Source: Alphaproteobacteria bacterium
GTDB taxonomy: Bacteria > Pseudomonadota > Alphaproteobacteria > Rhizobiales > Beijerinckiaceae
Reading direction: 5' to 3'
NCBI GenBank assembly: GCA_016869595.1
Contig: VGDT01000014.1
Coordinates: forward strand, 1-63,780
Length of the DNA: 63,780 nucleotides
Shown here one piece after another: positions 25,301-33,619 of the stretch; within the stretch, counting starts at the first letter, position 1, and each line of letters starts with the position of its first letter. Position numbers and translations under genes: made by a program. A model generated the notes under the pieces. That model did no database searches. It was not told the DNA's origin and saw only the letters and a program-made list of their open reading frames with translations.

Positions 25301-26599
25301 CTACGCCCCAGCCGCTTTCAGCCCCTTTTCCAGATCGGCGATGATGTCGTCGATATGTTCGATGCCGATCGAGAGGCGAACATAGCCGGGCGTCACGCCT
25401 GATGCGAACTGCGCCTCCTCGGCAAGCTGTGAATGGGTCGTCGTCGCGGGATGGATGGCCAGACTCCGCGCATCGCCGATATTGGCGACGTGATAGAACA
25501 TCTCCAGCGCGTCGATGAAACGGCGGCCAGCTTCTAAGCCGCCTTTCAGTTCGAAGCCGAGCAGCGCGCCATAGCCGCCCTTCAGATATTTGTCCGCGCG
25601 CCGGCGCGTCTCGCCCGATTGCTGCGATGGATGAATCACCTTCGTCACTTCGCTGCGCTTGCTCAAGAAGTCGACGACCTTCTGCGTATTTTGCACATGA
25701 CGCTCCATGCGCAGCGTCACCGTCTCGATGCCCTGCAGCGTCAAAAACGCGTTGAAAGGCGAAGGCGCCGGGCCGAGATCGCGCAACAGCGTCGCGCGCG
25801 CCTTGATGATATAGGCGACCGGTCCGATGGGCTTGACCGCCTCGACCCAAAGGGCGCCGTGATAGCTGGGGTCCGGCGTATTCAGCGCCGGCTGACGCTG
25901 CGGAAATTTCTCCCAATCGAAATTGCCGGCGTCGATGATGGCGCCGCCGATCGACGTGCCGTGGCCGCCGAGATATTTCGTCGTCGAATAGACGACGATC
26001 GCCGCGCCGTGATCGATCGGCCGGCAAAGAATTGGCGCCGCCGTATTGTCCATGATCAGCGGAACGCCGAATTCGCGACCGATTGCCGCGACCTCGGCGA
26101 TCGGGAATACGGTCAGTTTAGGATTAGGCAAAGTCTCCGCGTAATAGGCGCGCGTGCGTTCGTCGGTGGCGCGGCGGAAATTTTCGGGATCCGCCGGATC
26201 GACGAAGCGCACCTCGAGACCCTGGTCCTTCAGCGTATTGGCGAAGAGGTTCCAGGTGCCGCCGTAAAGATCGGTCGAAGAGACGATATTGTCGCCAACG
26301 CGCGCGAGATTTTGGATCGAGAGCGCAGAGGCCGCTTGTCCCGAAGCCAGCGCCAGGGCCGCGACGCCGCCTTCAAGCGCCGCGAGGCGCGCCTCCAATA
26401 TGCCGGTCGTCGGATTGCCAATGCGCGTATAGATGTGACCGAGCTCTTTGAGCGCGAAAAGATTGGCGGCGTGCTCGGTGTCGCGAAACTGATAGGAAGT
26501 CGTCTGATAGATCGGCGCAGCGACGGCGCCGTTGGTTTCATCCGCGCGCCATCCGGCGTGAAGCGCAATCGTTTCGGCGTGCTTGCTGTCGACGGCCAT
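25301..26599 (-). CDS. metY: O-acetylhomoserine aminocarboxypropyltransferase (sulfhydrylase)
   Basis: PLP enzyme making homocysteine from O-acetylhomoserine and sulfide. 432 residues from the ATG at 26599 (GGAGGAAGATA before it; the in-frame 26638 start is rejected). Start LHAGWRADETNGAVAAPIYQ, IYTRIGNPTTGILEARLAALEGG, LPNPKLTVFPI, the PLP lysine in VVYSTTKYLGGHG, and C-terminal HPATTTHSQLAEEAQ. The length (>420) and the LGGHGTSIGG stretch point to MetY rather than cystathionine synthase or MetZ. A lone gene. Confidence 0.94.
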   Translation of the reverse strand: MAVDSKHAETIALHAGWRADETNGAVAAPIYQTTSYQFRDTEHAANLFALKELGHIYTRIGNPTTGILEARLAALEGGVAALALASGQAASALSIQNLARVGDNIVSSTDLYGGTWNLFANTLKDQGLEVRFVDPADPENFRRATDERTRAYYAETLPNPKLTVFPIAEVAAIGREFGVPLIMDNTAAPILCRPIDHGAAIVVYSTTKYLGGHGTSIGGAIIDAGNFDWEKFPQRQPALNTPDPSYHGALWVEAVKPIGPVAYIIKARATLLRDLGPAPSPFNAFLTLQGIETVTLRMERHVQNTQKVVDFLSKRSEVTKVIHPSQQSGETRRRADKYLKGGYGALLGFELKGGLEAGRRFIDALEMFYHVANIGDARSLAIHPATTTHSQLAEEAQFASGVTPGYVRLSIGIEHIDDIIADLEKGLKAAGA

Positions 26600-26719
26600 T
26601 ATCTTCCTCCGGGCGTGAGCGTAAGCTGAATAGAACAAAGCGAACGCGCGCGCTACACGGGCCGTCTTCCCATTGCTTGCCTTGCCGGCTCCTCCATTCG
26701 CCGGAAAAAAGGGCCAACC

Positions 26720-28849
26720 TCATAGCGTCAGTTTAGGCGCAGCGCAGGCGAGCGCGAAGGCGTATTCGAGCGCCGTGTCTTCAAGCGACTCGAAACGCCC
26801 AGAGGCGCCGGCGTGGCCGGCGCCTATATGGGTGAACAGCAAAATGGGTCCGCCGCCGCTCATTGTCGCGCGCAGCTTCGCGACCCATTTGAGCGGCTCC
26901 CAATAGGTCACCCGAGGATCGGCGACTCCGGCGACGGCGAGGATCGGCGGATAATATTGCCGGCGTATATTGTCGTATGGCGAGTATGACGCGAGGCGGT
27001 CAAAGGCCTCGATGCTGGCGATCGGGTTTCCCCATTCCAGCCATTCGGGCGGCGTCAGCGGAAGATCGTCGCGCAGCATTGTGTTGAGCGTGTCGACGAA
27101 AGGCACGCTGGCGATGATCCCGGCGAAAAGCTCCGGCGCCTCATTGGCGATAGCGCCCATTAGCAGTCCGCCTGCTGATCCGCCTTGCGCGACCACGGCG
27201 CCTTCATGCGTATAGGCGCTCGAGACGAGATGACGCGCGCAATCGATGAAGTCCGAGAAGCTATTTTGCTTTTTCTCAAGCTTGCCGTCTTCGTACCAGC
27301 GCCAGCCCTTATCCGTTCCGCCGCGAATATGGGCGCGCGCATAGACGAAGCCCCGATCGACGAGCGAGAGGACATCTTCGTTGAAACTTGCAGAGAGCGC
27401 ATAGCCATAGGCGCCATAGCCGTAGAGCAGGAGCGGCGCTCCTTCGCCGCCCGGCGAAAAGTCGGCGCGGTGCAGGAGCGTGATCGGCACGCTTTCGCCA
27501 TCGCGCGCCGGCGCGAAAAGCCGCCTTGTCACATAGTTTTTCGGATTGTGTCCGGAAGGAATCTCCTGACGTTTGCGCAGGACGCGCGTGCGCTTAGTCA
27601 TGTCGTAATCATAGGTCTCGTCGGGCGTCGTCATCGACGAATAGACGTAGCGCAGGATGTCGGTGTCGAATTCAAGTCCCGGATCAATCGACAACGCATA
27701 GGCTTCCTCTTCGAAATGGATCGCATGTTCCTCGCCGCTTGAAAGCGTGCGGACGACGAGCTTTGGCAAGGAGTTTTCACGAAGCAGCCAGACGAGATGG
27801 CGCGCGTAGACCGTAAAACTGTCGATCATGACGCCGTGGTGATGATGAACGACGTCCTTCCAGTTTTCACGACCTGGCTCGGCAAGCGGCGCGACCGAAA
27901 TACGGAAATCGTCCGCGCCGTCCGCGCTGTTGCGGATGTAAAGAAGGTCGCCATGCGGCTCGACGTCGTAGCGGAGACGCGGTTCGCGAGGCGTGACGAT
28001 GCGCGGCGTCGGATCATCCAGGCGAAGGTCGATGAGCCAGCATTCCGTGGCGTCGTGACCGTGGATCGACACGATCGCGAAGCGGCTGCAATGGCTTTCG
28101 TGCAGGCCGACAAACCAGGCGCTGTCCAATTCCTCGATGACCAGCGTATCGTCGGCGGGGTCAGTTCCGATATCGTGGCGGAAGATCTGCGAGGTGCGAT
28201 GGTTCTCGTCTACCAGAACGTAGTAATAGGCTTTTGAATCGGCGCGCCAGACGATCGTGCCGTTGCTGTCGCTCACGACGTCGTCACGGTCGAGACCGTC
28301 GCTCAGCGCCCGCGTGCGAATCTCGAAGAGTTCCGAGCCGGCGTCGTCGACGCTCCAGGCAAGCTGCGCGTGATCAGGCGCATGCGCCGCATCGCCGATG
28401 TCGAAGAAGTCGTGACCTATAGCGAGCGCATCGCCGTCGAGAAGGATTGTTTCGGCGCCGCCTTCACGCGCCGTTCGGCAGTAGCGCGGATGTTCCGCGC
28501 CGGGGTGGAAGCGCTCGTAATAGGCGAAAGGTCCGTCAGGCTCCGGAACGTCGCTGTCGTCCTCTTTGATGCGTCCGCGCATCTCGGCGACGAGCGTCTT
28601 CCGCAAATCTTTGAGCGGCGCCATGACGCGATCGCAATTGGCGTTTTCCTCTTTGATCAGTTTGGCGATGTCGGCGGGAAGAGCTTCGGGATCGCGCAGC
28701 ACTTCGCGCCAGTTTTTTGCGGCGAGCCAGTCGTACGGATCATCGAGCACGCGGCCATGGATGACTCTGCGCGTGTGGCGTTGCGCTGCGGCCGGCGGCG
28801 CCGCGCCCGCGAGATCGAATCGCCAATCCGATGGCTTGTTGCGGGCCAT
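26720..28849 (-). CDS. ptrB: Oligopeptidase B (S9A serine peptidase)
   Basis: 709 residues. N-terminal beta-propeller domain (about 70-430) and C-terminal alpha/beta-hydrolase domain. Cytosolic; cleaves short peptides after Arg/Lys. The nucleophile Ser is in QGGSAGGLLMGAIAN, the Asp in VADPRVTYWEPLKW and the His in THIGAGHAGASGR. The tandem motif YGYGAYGYALSASF and ARAHIRGGTDKGWRWYEDGK fit the family. ATG at 28849 with GGAGGATGACATG context. Single gene. Confidence 0.96.
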   Translation of the reverse strand: MARNKPSDWRFDLAGAAPPAAAQRHTRRVIHGRVLDDPYDWLAAKNWREVLRDPEALPADIAKLIKEENANCDRVMAPLKDLRKTLVAEMRGRIKEDDSDVPEPDGPFAYYERFHPGAEHPRYCRTAREGGAETILLDGDALAIGHDFFDIGDAAHAPDHAQLAWSVDDAGSELFEIRTRALSDGLDRDDVVSDSNGTIVWRADSKAYYYVLVDENHRTSQIFRHDIGTDPADDTLVIEELDSAWFVGLHESHCSRFAIVSIHGHDATECWLIDLRLDDPTPRIVTPREPRLRYDVEPHGDLLYIRNSADGADDFRISVAPLAEPGRENWKDVVHHHHGVMIDSFTVYARHLVWLLRENSLPKLVVRTLSSGEEHAIHFEEEAYALSIDPGLEFDTDILRYVYSSMTTPDETYDYDMTKRTRVLRKRQEIPSGHNPKNYVTRRLFAPARDGESVPITLLHRADFSPGGEGAPLLLYGYGAYGYALSASFNEDVLSLVDRGFVYARAHIRGGTDKGWRWYEDGKLEKKQNSFSDFIDCARHLVSSAYTHEGAVVAQGGSAGGLLMGAIANEAPELFAGIIASVPFVDTLNTMLRDDLPLTPPEWLEWGNPIASIEAFDRLASYSPYDNIRRQYYPPILAVAGVADPRVTYWEPLKWVAKLRATMSGGGPILLFTHIGAGHAGASGRFESLEDTALEYAFALACAAPKLTL

Positions 28850-29004
28850 GTCATCCTCCGCCGACTGTCGTTGAATGGTTTTATCACTGCTTGCAGCGCA
28901 GCACAGAAATCTCTCGGGAGGATTTGAATCCGAAGCAATTTGTAAATCTTTCGTGACTTAGCCTTGCGCCAAATGTGCTCTCCACTTTCTGCTGAGGAGC
29001 GATC

Positions 29005-29175
29005 ATGCGTTACTATCACGCTGCCCTCAATCCGGTTTCCGACAGCGAGCGAAGGGACTTCCGCGCCAGCGCCGTTCCTGTGCGCCGCGCGTCCACGCCG
29101 CGCCGGCTTGCATGGAAGATCGTGTATTCGAGCTTCGTCGCTGGCGTCGCGGTCTATGTCTGGTGGCGGCGTTAG
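29005..29175 (+). CDS. Very small membrane protein, unknown
   Basis: 56 residues, below usual cutoffs. The ATG is 4 nt after GAGGAGCGATC-type Shine-Dalgarno sequence. A basic N-terminal half (RRDFRASAVPVRRASTPRR) is followed by one membrane segment, IVYSSFVAGVAVYVWW, ending in two Arg. Positive-inside topology suggests the N-terminus is cytoplasmic. No family recognised. It lies divergent from ptrB. Confidence 0.5.
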   Translation: MRYYHAALNPVSDSERRDFRASAVPVRRASTPRRLAWKIVYSSFVAGVAVYVWWRR

Positions 29176-29337
29176 ACGCATTTTAGCCCTGCTGCGCTGC
29201 GTCAAAGACAAACTGTCATAAATCGCCTAAGCTTGAGGCGCGGCCCGACGGCGCACGCGCGCTCGCGCATGATGAGTCGCGCCGCGACGGACAAACGCGG
29301 GCGCTGCGGCGCGCCTCAAAACCCAGAAGAAACGTAA

Positions 29338-29667
29338 ATGTTTACGAACAGGAAATGCATTGCTGCCGGCGTTCTTTGCGCCAGCCTCTCCTTTGGCGCC
29401 GCGCTCGCGGAGCCGAAGACGTCCGCGCCAACTCCCGCCGCTTCAACGACCTGGGCGCCGCCCGCCGAGATTGCGCCGAAAGCCGCGCCCGCAGTCGCGC
29501 CAGCGCCCAGCGCTGAAGCGCCTGCCGCTGCTGCGCAGCCTGCAAGCATTGCGCCTGCGGCGAAGACGCATGCGGAGAAGGAAAAGGACTGCCGCGCGCA
29601 AGCCGACGCCAAAGGGCTTCACGGCAAAGAGCGCAAGCAGTTCAGATCGGACTGTCTGAAGGGATGA
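29338..29667 (+). CDS. PsiF-repeat protein, exported
   Basis: 109 residues. Signal peptide (MFTNRKCIAAGVLCASLSFG, cut after ALA), a 60-residue Ala/Pro-rich low-complexity linker, and a C-terminal KDCRAQADAKGLHGKERKQF followed by RSDCLKG, one PsiF repeat with its Cys pair. PsiF in E. coli is phosphate-starvation induced; its function is unknown. No strong ribosome-binding site is seen (AGAAGAAACGTAA before the ATG). The Ala/Pro region is variable in such proteins. Confidence 0.78.
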   Translation: MFTNRKCIAAGVLCASLSFGAALAEPKTSAPTPAASTTWAPPAEIAPKAAPAVAPAPSAEAPAAAAQPASIAPAAKTHAEKEKDCRAQADAKGLHGKERKQFRSDCLKG

Positions 29668-29707
29668 CGAAATCCGTCGGTCGCTTTCCAGCGGCCGGCG
29701 GCGCGTC

Positions 29708-29822
29708 AGAGCGCTTCCCGATCGCATGGAATCATGTGATCGATAAAGAATCGCTCAAAATCAAAACGTTGGAGCAGGTTCTCAGCGAAAAAGTCTGTCA
29801 ACTTTTTCGAAAACCTGCTCTA
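29708..29822. repeat. Dispersed ~115-bp repeat, copy 2
   Basis: Near-identical to 1835-1948, differing at a handful of bases. Its right end (CCTGCTCTA) runs into, and supplies, the TAG stop codon of the ispB-type gene on the minus strand. Confidence 0.9.
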
Positions 29823-30830
29823 GTAGACGCGATCGATGCAGAAGTCGACGACTTCGAGCAGCGCGCTTTTCCACTCTGAGGCCGGAAAAATCTCCATCGC
29901 GTCGCGGGCGATGGCGCCGTAATGAGCGGCGCGCTCAATCGTGTCGTCGAGCGCCTTGTGCTTCTTCATCAGTCCGCAGGCGGTCTCGACGTCGCCGTCC
30001 TTGATCTCGCCCTTCTCCAGCGTGCGCCGCCAGAACTCCCGCTCTTTCTCATTGCCGCGACGGAAGGCGAGCACCACGGGAAGCGTGATCTTTCCCTCGC
30101 GGAAGTCGTCGCCGACATTCTTGCCGAGCTTCGCTGACGAGCCGCCATAATCGAGCGCATCGTCGATGAGCTGGAACGCGATGCCGAGATTCATGCCATA
30201 GCTGCGCGCCGCGGCTTCATCGGCCTTCGGCTTGCCGCCCAGCATCACGCCGACCTCGGCCGCCGCGGCGAAGAGCTCAGCCGTCTTGCGGCGAATGACG
30301 CCCATATAGGCGTCCTCCGTCGTCGTTGTGTCTTTCGCGGCGTTGAGCTGCATGATCTCGCCCTCGGCGATCACCGCGGCCGCTTGCGAGACGACGGTGA
30401 GCGGCGCGATGACGCCGGGCTCGACCATCATCTTGAAGGCGTGGCCGAGAAGAAAGTCGCCGACGAGCACGCAGGTTTGATTGCCCCACAGCATGCGCGC
30501 GGCGATCTTGCCGCGGCGCATGTCGCTCTCATCGACGACGTCGTCATGGAGCAGCGTCGCCGTATGCATGAATTCAATGCCGGCGGCGAATTTCAAATGT
30601 CCGTCGCCCTTGTAGCCGCACATGCCCGCGGTCGCGAGAACGAGCATCGGCCGAAGGCGCTTGCCGCCGGCCGAAATGAGATGATTAGCGACTTCGGGAA
30701 TCGTCGTGACGTCGGAGCCCATGCGCTGGATGATCAGCTGATTGGTGCGCTCCAGGTCTGGCTTGATGAGTTCGAGGAGGCTGTCGAGGCCCGCGTCCTT
30801 TTTCTCCTCGAGCGGAATGACGATACCCAC
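29820..30830 (-). CDS. ispB: Polyprenyl diphosphate synthase (octaprenyl/decaprenyl type)
   Basis: 336 residues. Builds the all-trans polyprenyl tail of ubiquinone. First Asp-rich motif LLHDDVVDESDMRRG (the residues two positions upstream of DDVVD, A-T-L-L-H region, are small or medium, consistent with long-chain products), GDFLLGHAFKMM, and second Asp-rich motif FQLIDDALDYGG. Start at 30830. The TAG stop is donated by the adjacent repeat. Divergent from the trmN6-like gene. Confidence 0.94.
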   Translation of the reverse strand: MGIVIPLEEKKDAGLDSLLELIKPDLERTNQLIIQRMGSDVTTIPEVANHLISAGGKRLRPMLVLATAGMCGYKGDGHLKFAAGIEFMHTATLLHDDVVDESDMRRGKIAARMLWGNQTCVLVGDFLLGHAFKMMVEPGVIAPLTVVSQAAAVIAEGEIMQLNAAKDTTTTEDAYMGVIRRKTAELFAAAAEVGVMLGGKPKADEAAARSYGMNLGIAFQLIDDALDYGGSSAKLGKNVGDDFREGKITLPVVLAFRRGNEKEREFWRRTLEKGEIKDGDVETACGLMKKHKALDDTIERAAHYGAIARDAMEIFPASEWKSALLEVVDFCIDRVY

Positions 30831-30976
30831 GGACCCCCCTTAAGCCTTCGTTTTGCCGCGCAAACTTACGGCTTTGGGATGAAGGCGGCAAGTCGGCGAA
30901 AACGTTCGCGTTCCGTCCTTGCAATGGGATTCGCGCGTCCCGCTCTTAGACGGCTCCCCATAAGGGCGAGGCGTAA

Positions 30977-31690
30977 ATGCAGCCGGTCGTGGTAGTTCTC
31001 ATGGAAATGACGGACAGCAGCGCAGAGTTTGACGGCTTTCTCGACGGACGCTTGCGTCTGCGTCAAAGCGCCGCCGGCCACCGCGCCGGCACGGACGCCG
31101 TGCTGCTCGCCGCCGCGACGCCTCAAGATCAGCGGGGGCTCATTCTCGATATCGGCACCGGGGCCGGCGCGGTTGGGCTGATGGCGGCGCTGCGCGCGCC
31201 AGGCGCGAGCGTCGGCCTTGTGGAGATTGATCGCGAGTCTTGCGCGCTGGCGCGCGAGAATGTCGCCGCAAATCATCTCGAGGGTCGTGTGATGGCGTAT
31301 GAGGCCGACGTACTTTCAGCGAAGTCACGCCGCGCCGCTGGACTGATCGACGAAAGCGCCGCGCTCGTTCTCACCAATCCGCCATTTCATGACGCGGGCA
31401 AGGTGCGCGTGACGCCCGACGCCGCCAAGGCGCGCGCCCATGTCGCCACCGCGCCGCTTGCCGATTGGACGCGCGCCTGTCTCGCGCTGCTTGCGCCCGG
31501 CGGGACCTTCGTGATGATTCACCGCGCCGACGCGCTCGCCGAATGTCTTGCGGCGGTCGAGGGAAGGATAGGAGGCGTAACGATCGAGCCCATTCACACG
31601 CGCGCCGAGGCGCCGGCGACGCGCATTCTTTTGCGTGGCGTCAAGGGCTCGAAAGCGCCGCTGTCGATCCTGAAGGCGATAGATATCTAA
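30977..31690 (+). CDS. tRNA1(Val) adenine-37 N6-methyltransferase-like protein
   Basis: 237 residues (or 229 from an ATG at 31001). Class I SAM methyltransferase: GRLRLRQSAAGHRAGTDAVL at the start, SAM motif ILDIGTGAGAVGLMAAL, acidic VGLVEIDRESCALA, and the N6-adenine catalytic motif LVLTNPPFHDAG. The order and the RAGTDAVLLAAA lead-in match the YfiC/TrmN6 group acting on tRNA-Val. Assignment to the group is strong; substrate specificity is inferred. It commonly neighbours a polyprenyl synthase gene in this order of bacteria, as here. Confidence 0.85.
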   Translation: MQPVVVVLMEMTDSSAEFDGFLDGRLRLRQSAAGHRAGTDAVLLAAATPQDQRGLILDIGTGAGAVGLMAALRAPGASVGLVEIDRESCALARENVAANHLEGRVMAYEADVLSAKSRRAAGLIDESAALVLTNPPFHDAGKVRVTPDAAKARAHVATAPLADWTRACLALLAPGGTFVMIHRADALAECLAAVEGRIGGVTIEPIHTRAEAPATRILLRGVKGSKAPLSILKAIDI

Positions 31691-31720
31691 CGGCGTTATC
31701 AGCAGGCCACTGCGCTGCAG

Positions 31721-31900
31721 TCCTCACCCTCATCCTGAGGAGCCGTTCGCAAGTCGGGTTTTCCCGACTTGCGGACGGCGTCTCGAAGGACGAGGGTGGG
31801 AATGGCCAACAGGCTTCCTCGTCCTTCGAGACGCCTGCTCCGCAGGCTCCTCAGGATGAAGAAGCCTCAATGCGAGCTCCGCAGGCTCCTCAGGATGAGG
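31721..31900. repeat. Cluster of palindromic dispersed repeats
   Basis: Three repeat units in tandem and inverted arrangement: CTCATCCTGAGGAGCC...AAGTCGGGTTTTCCCGACTT...GGCGTCTCGAAGGACGAGG, then CCTCGTCCTTCGAGACGCC...GGCTCCTCAGGATGA, then a truncated GCTCCGCAGGCTCCTCAGGATGAGG. AAGTCGGGTTTTCCCGACTT is a hairpin on its own. Lies between convergent genes. Confidence 0.88.
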
Positions 31901-31919
31901 CAGCCAGTTGCTTGCAGGT

Positions 31920-33470
31920 CTACGCCGCGCGCTGCGGCGCGATCGGCGGGCTTGAGAGCTGCGGCTCCCAATAATTGCCCTTGTCGAACATGTGCCGCGC
32001 CTGCGCATATTGGAACATGATGCGCGCGACGATGGTGATGGTCTCGGGCTTGCGCACCGCGGCGCCCCAGACCTTGTTCCACATGCGGCCTTCCTGCTCG
32101 CCCATCTTGCGCACGTCCATGCCGACCTGCATCGCCTGCTGTTCGACCTCGCGCAGCGATTTCGGGTCGAAGGGCTGCGGCGCCGGCCCTTTGCGATGGC
32201 GTCCGAAAGTCTTGATCATGTTCAGCATGCGCTCGCCGAAGGCGGCCGGCGCGTAGAGCGCGTTGCAGAGATTCTGCATGCCGTCATGCAGCTCCTCCAT
32301 GCTCATCGTCTGGCACTGGATGTTGGAGCTCCACGGCACGGCCTGGGTCTCGACGCCGCCGGTGATCAGCCGGCCTTCGCGGGTGATGCGGTCGAAGAGC
32401 GGCGTCGCTTCCGACGCCATCAGCGCGCCGAGGCTGAAGATCGGAATCGGCGTCGCCATGGCGAAATCATACTGCTGGGCGAAGACGTTCGGTCCGTCGT
32501 GGTCGAAGCCGACGATCATGCCGCCCATCACCGACATGCCGTGATCGACGAGCTTCTGGATTTCGTCGACAAGGCTGATCTTCAAATTCTGTCGCTTGCC
32601 GGTCTCGCGCAGGCTTTCGATGTTGGGCGTCTCGATGCCGACGAAGACCTGAGTCAGTCCGGCCGCGACGCACATGTCGAGCAGCTCCTCGTCGCGCGTC
32701 GCGTCGATGGAGATTTGCGTGACGAACTCCATCGGACGATCGCGGCGCCAATGCGCCATCGCCGCAAGCAGCTCCTTGCAGTGCGCGCGATAGGCGGTGA
32801 AATTGTCGTCGGCGAGGAAGGTCGTGCGATAGCCCGCATTCCACAGCGCGTCGATTTCGGCGATGACATTTTCGATCGGCTTATGACGCTGCTTGCGACC
32901 GAGATATTGGATGACGTCGCAGAATTCGCATTCGAACGGACATCCGCGCGAAGTCTGCACGGCGCCGAGAATCGCGCGGTCGTTGCGATAGAGATCCCAC
33001 CGCGGGAGTGGCGATGAGGCGAGCGACGGCTTGTCGCCGATGTAGCTGGCCTTCGGCTTGCCGGCGCGAAGATCAGAGAAAATTTCGGCCGCGATTTCCT
33101 CAGTCTCGCCGCTCACCAGCACGTCGCAGTGATCGCGCAGCCGATCAGGGGACAGGCTCGCATAAGGCCCGCCGATAATGACCTTCTTGCCGCGGCGGCG
33201 AAATTCGTCGGCGATGGCGATCATCCGGCGGCGCTGGCTGACCTTGCCGGTGATCGCGATCCAGTCCGCGGGATGGTCGAAATTCACCGGTTCGATCTGC
33301 TCTTCGCAGAGTTCCACCTCGAAATCCTTGGGGGCGAGCGCCGCGACGGTGGCGGTGGCGAGGTCCGCCATCATGACCCCGCCCGGGACGCCCGAGGCCG
33401 CCAGGGCCTCGCCGCCGAAATAAGTCGGAAAGTCGCCGGCAGGATTGATGAGATACATCGAAACGGTCAT
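31920..33470 (-). CDS. B12-binding-domain radical SAM protein
   Basis: 516 residues. N-terminal cobalamin-binding Rossmann domain (about 1-135, e.g. DWIAITGKVSQRRRM and KKVIIGGPYASLSPDRL). The radical SAM core has the cluster motif CX3CX2C in SRGCPFECEFCDVIQYLGRK, then FLADDNFTA, QISIDATRDEELLDM and FVGIETPN. A C-terminal DUF4070-like region follows. Such proteins include hopanoid methylases and tetrapyrrole or antibiotic methyltransferases; the substrate cannot be assigned. It would need cobalamin, for which genes are present at 20.8-24.0 kb. Confidence 0.88.
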   Translation of the reverse strand: MTVSMYLINPAGDFPTYFGGEALAASGVPGGVMMADLATATVAALAPKDFEVELCEEQIEPVNFDHPADWIAITGKVSQRRRMIAIADEFRRRGKKVIIGGPYASLSPDRLRDHCDVLVSGETEEIAAEIFSDLRAGKPKASYIGDKPSLASSPLPRWDLYRNDRAILGAVQTSRGCPFECEFCDVIQYLGRKQRHKPIENVIAEIDALWNAGYRTTFLADDNFTAYRAHCKELLAAMAHWRRDRPMEFVTQISIDATRDEELLDMCVAAGLTQVFVGIETPNIESLRETGKRQNLKISLVDEIQKLVDHGMSVMGGMIVGFDHDGPNVFAQQYDFAMATPIPIFSLGALMASEATPLFDRITREGRLITGGVETQAVPWSSNIQCQTMSMEELHDGMQNLCNALYAPAAFGERMLNMIKTFGRHRKGPAPQPFDPKSLREVEQQAMQVGMDVRKMGEQEGRMWNKVWGAAVRKPETITIVARIMFQYAQARHMFDKGNYWEPQLSSPPIAPQRAA

Positions 33471-33570
33471 GCAAACCCCTCAAGCTGTAAGCGCGCACGC
33501 TAATTGATCTTCGGCGCCCCGACAAGAACTTGTCGTCATTCCAAACTGCGCGAATTTGCCCCAAGCCAAT

Positions 33571-33600
33571 AAAAAAAGCGGCCCTGCAGGGCCGCTTTTT
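33571..33600. terminator. Bidirectional intrinsic terminator
   Basis: A7-GCGGCCCTGCAGGGCCGC-T5: a perfect 18-bp palindrome flanked by A and T runs, so it works in either direction. It ends the Tlde1-like gene on the minus strand and insulates the radical SAM gene. Confidence 0.92.
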
Positions 33601-33619
33601 CGTGCGTAAGAATAAGCGC

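Noticed and set aside
28905-28945. GGATTCAAATCC, resembling a tRNA T-arm on the minus strand
   Set aside because: No acceptor stem, D-arm or anticodon arm can be folded around it. A similar GGTTCAAATC at 35034 also fails. No tRNA or rRNA gene is seen in the window.
31721-31900. Short repeats here as a CRISPR array
   Set aside because: The units are inverted and of unequal spacing with no spacers of regular length and no cas genes; they belong to the dispersed palindrome family.
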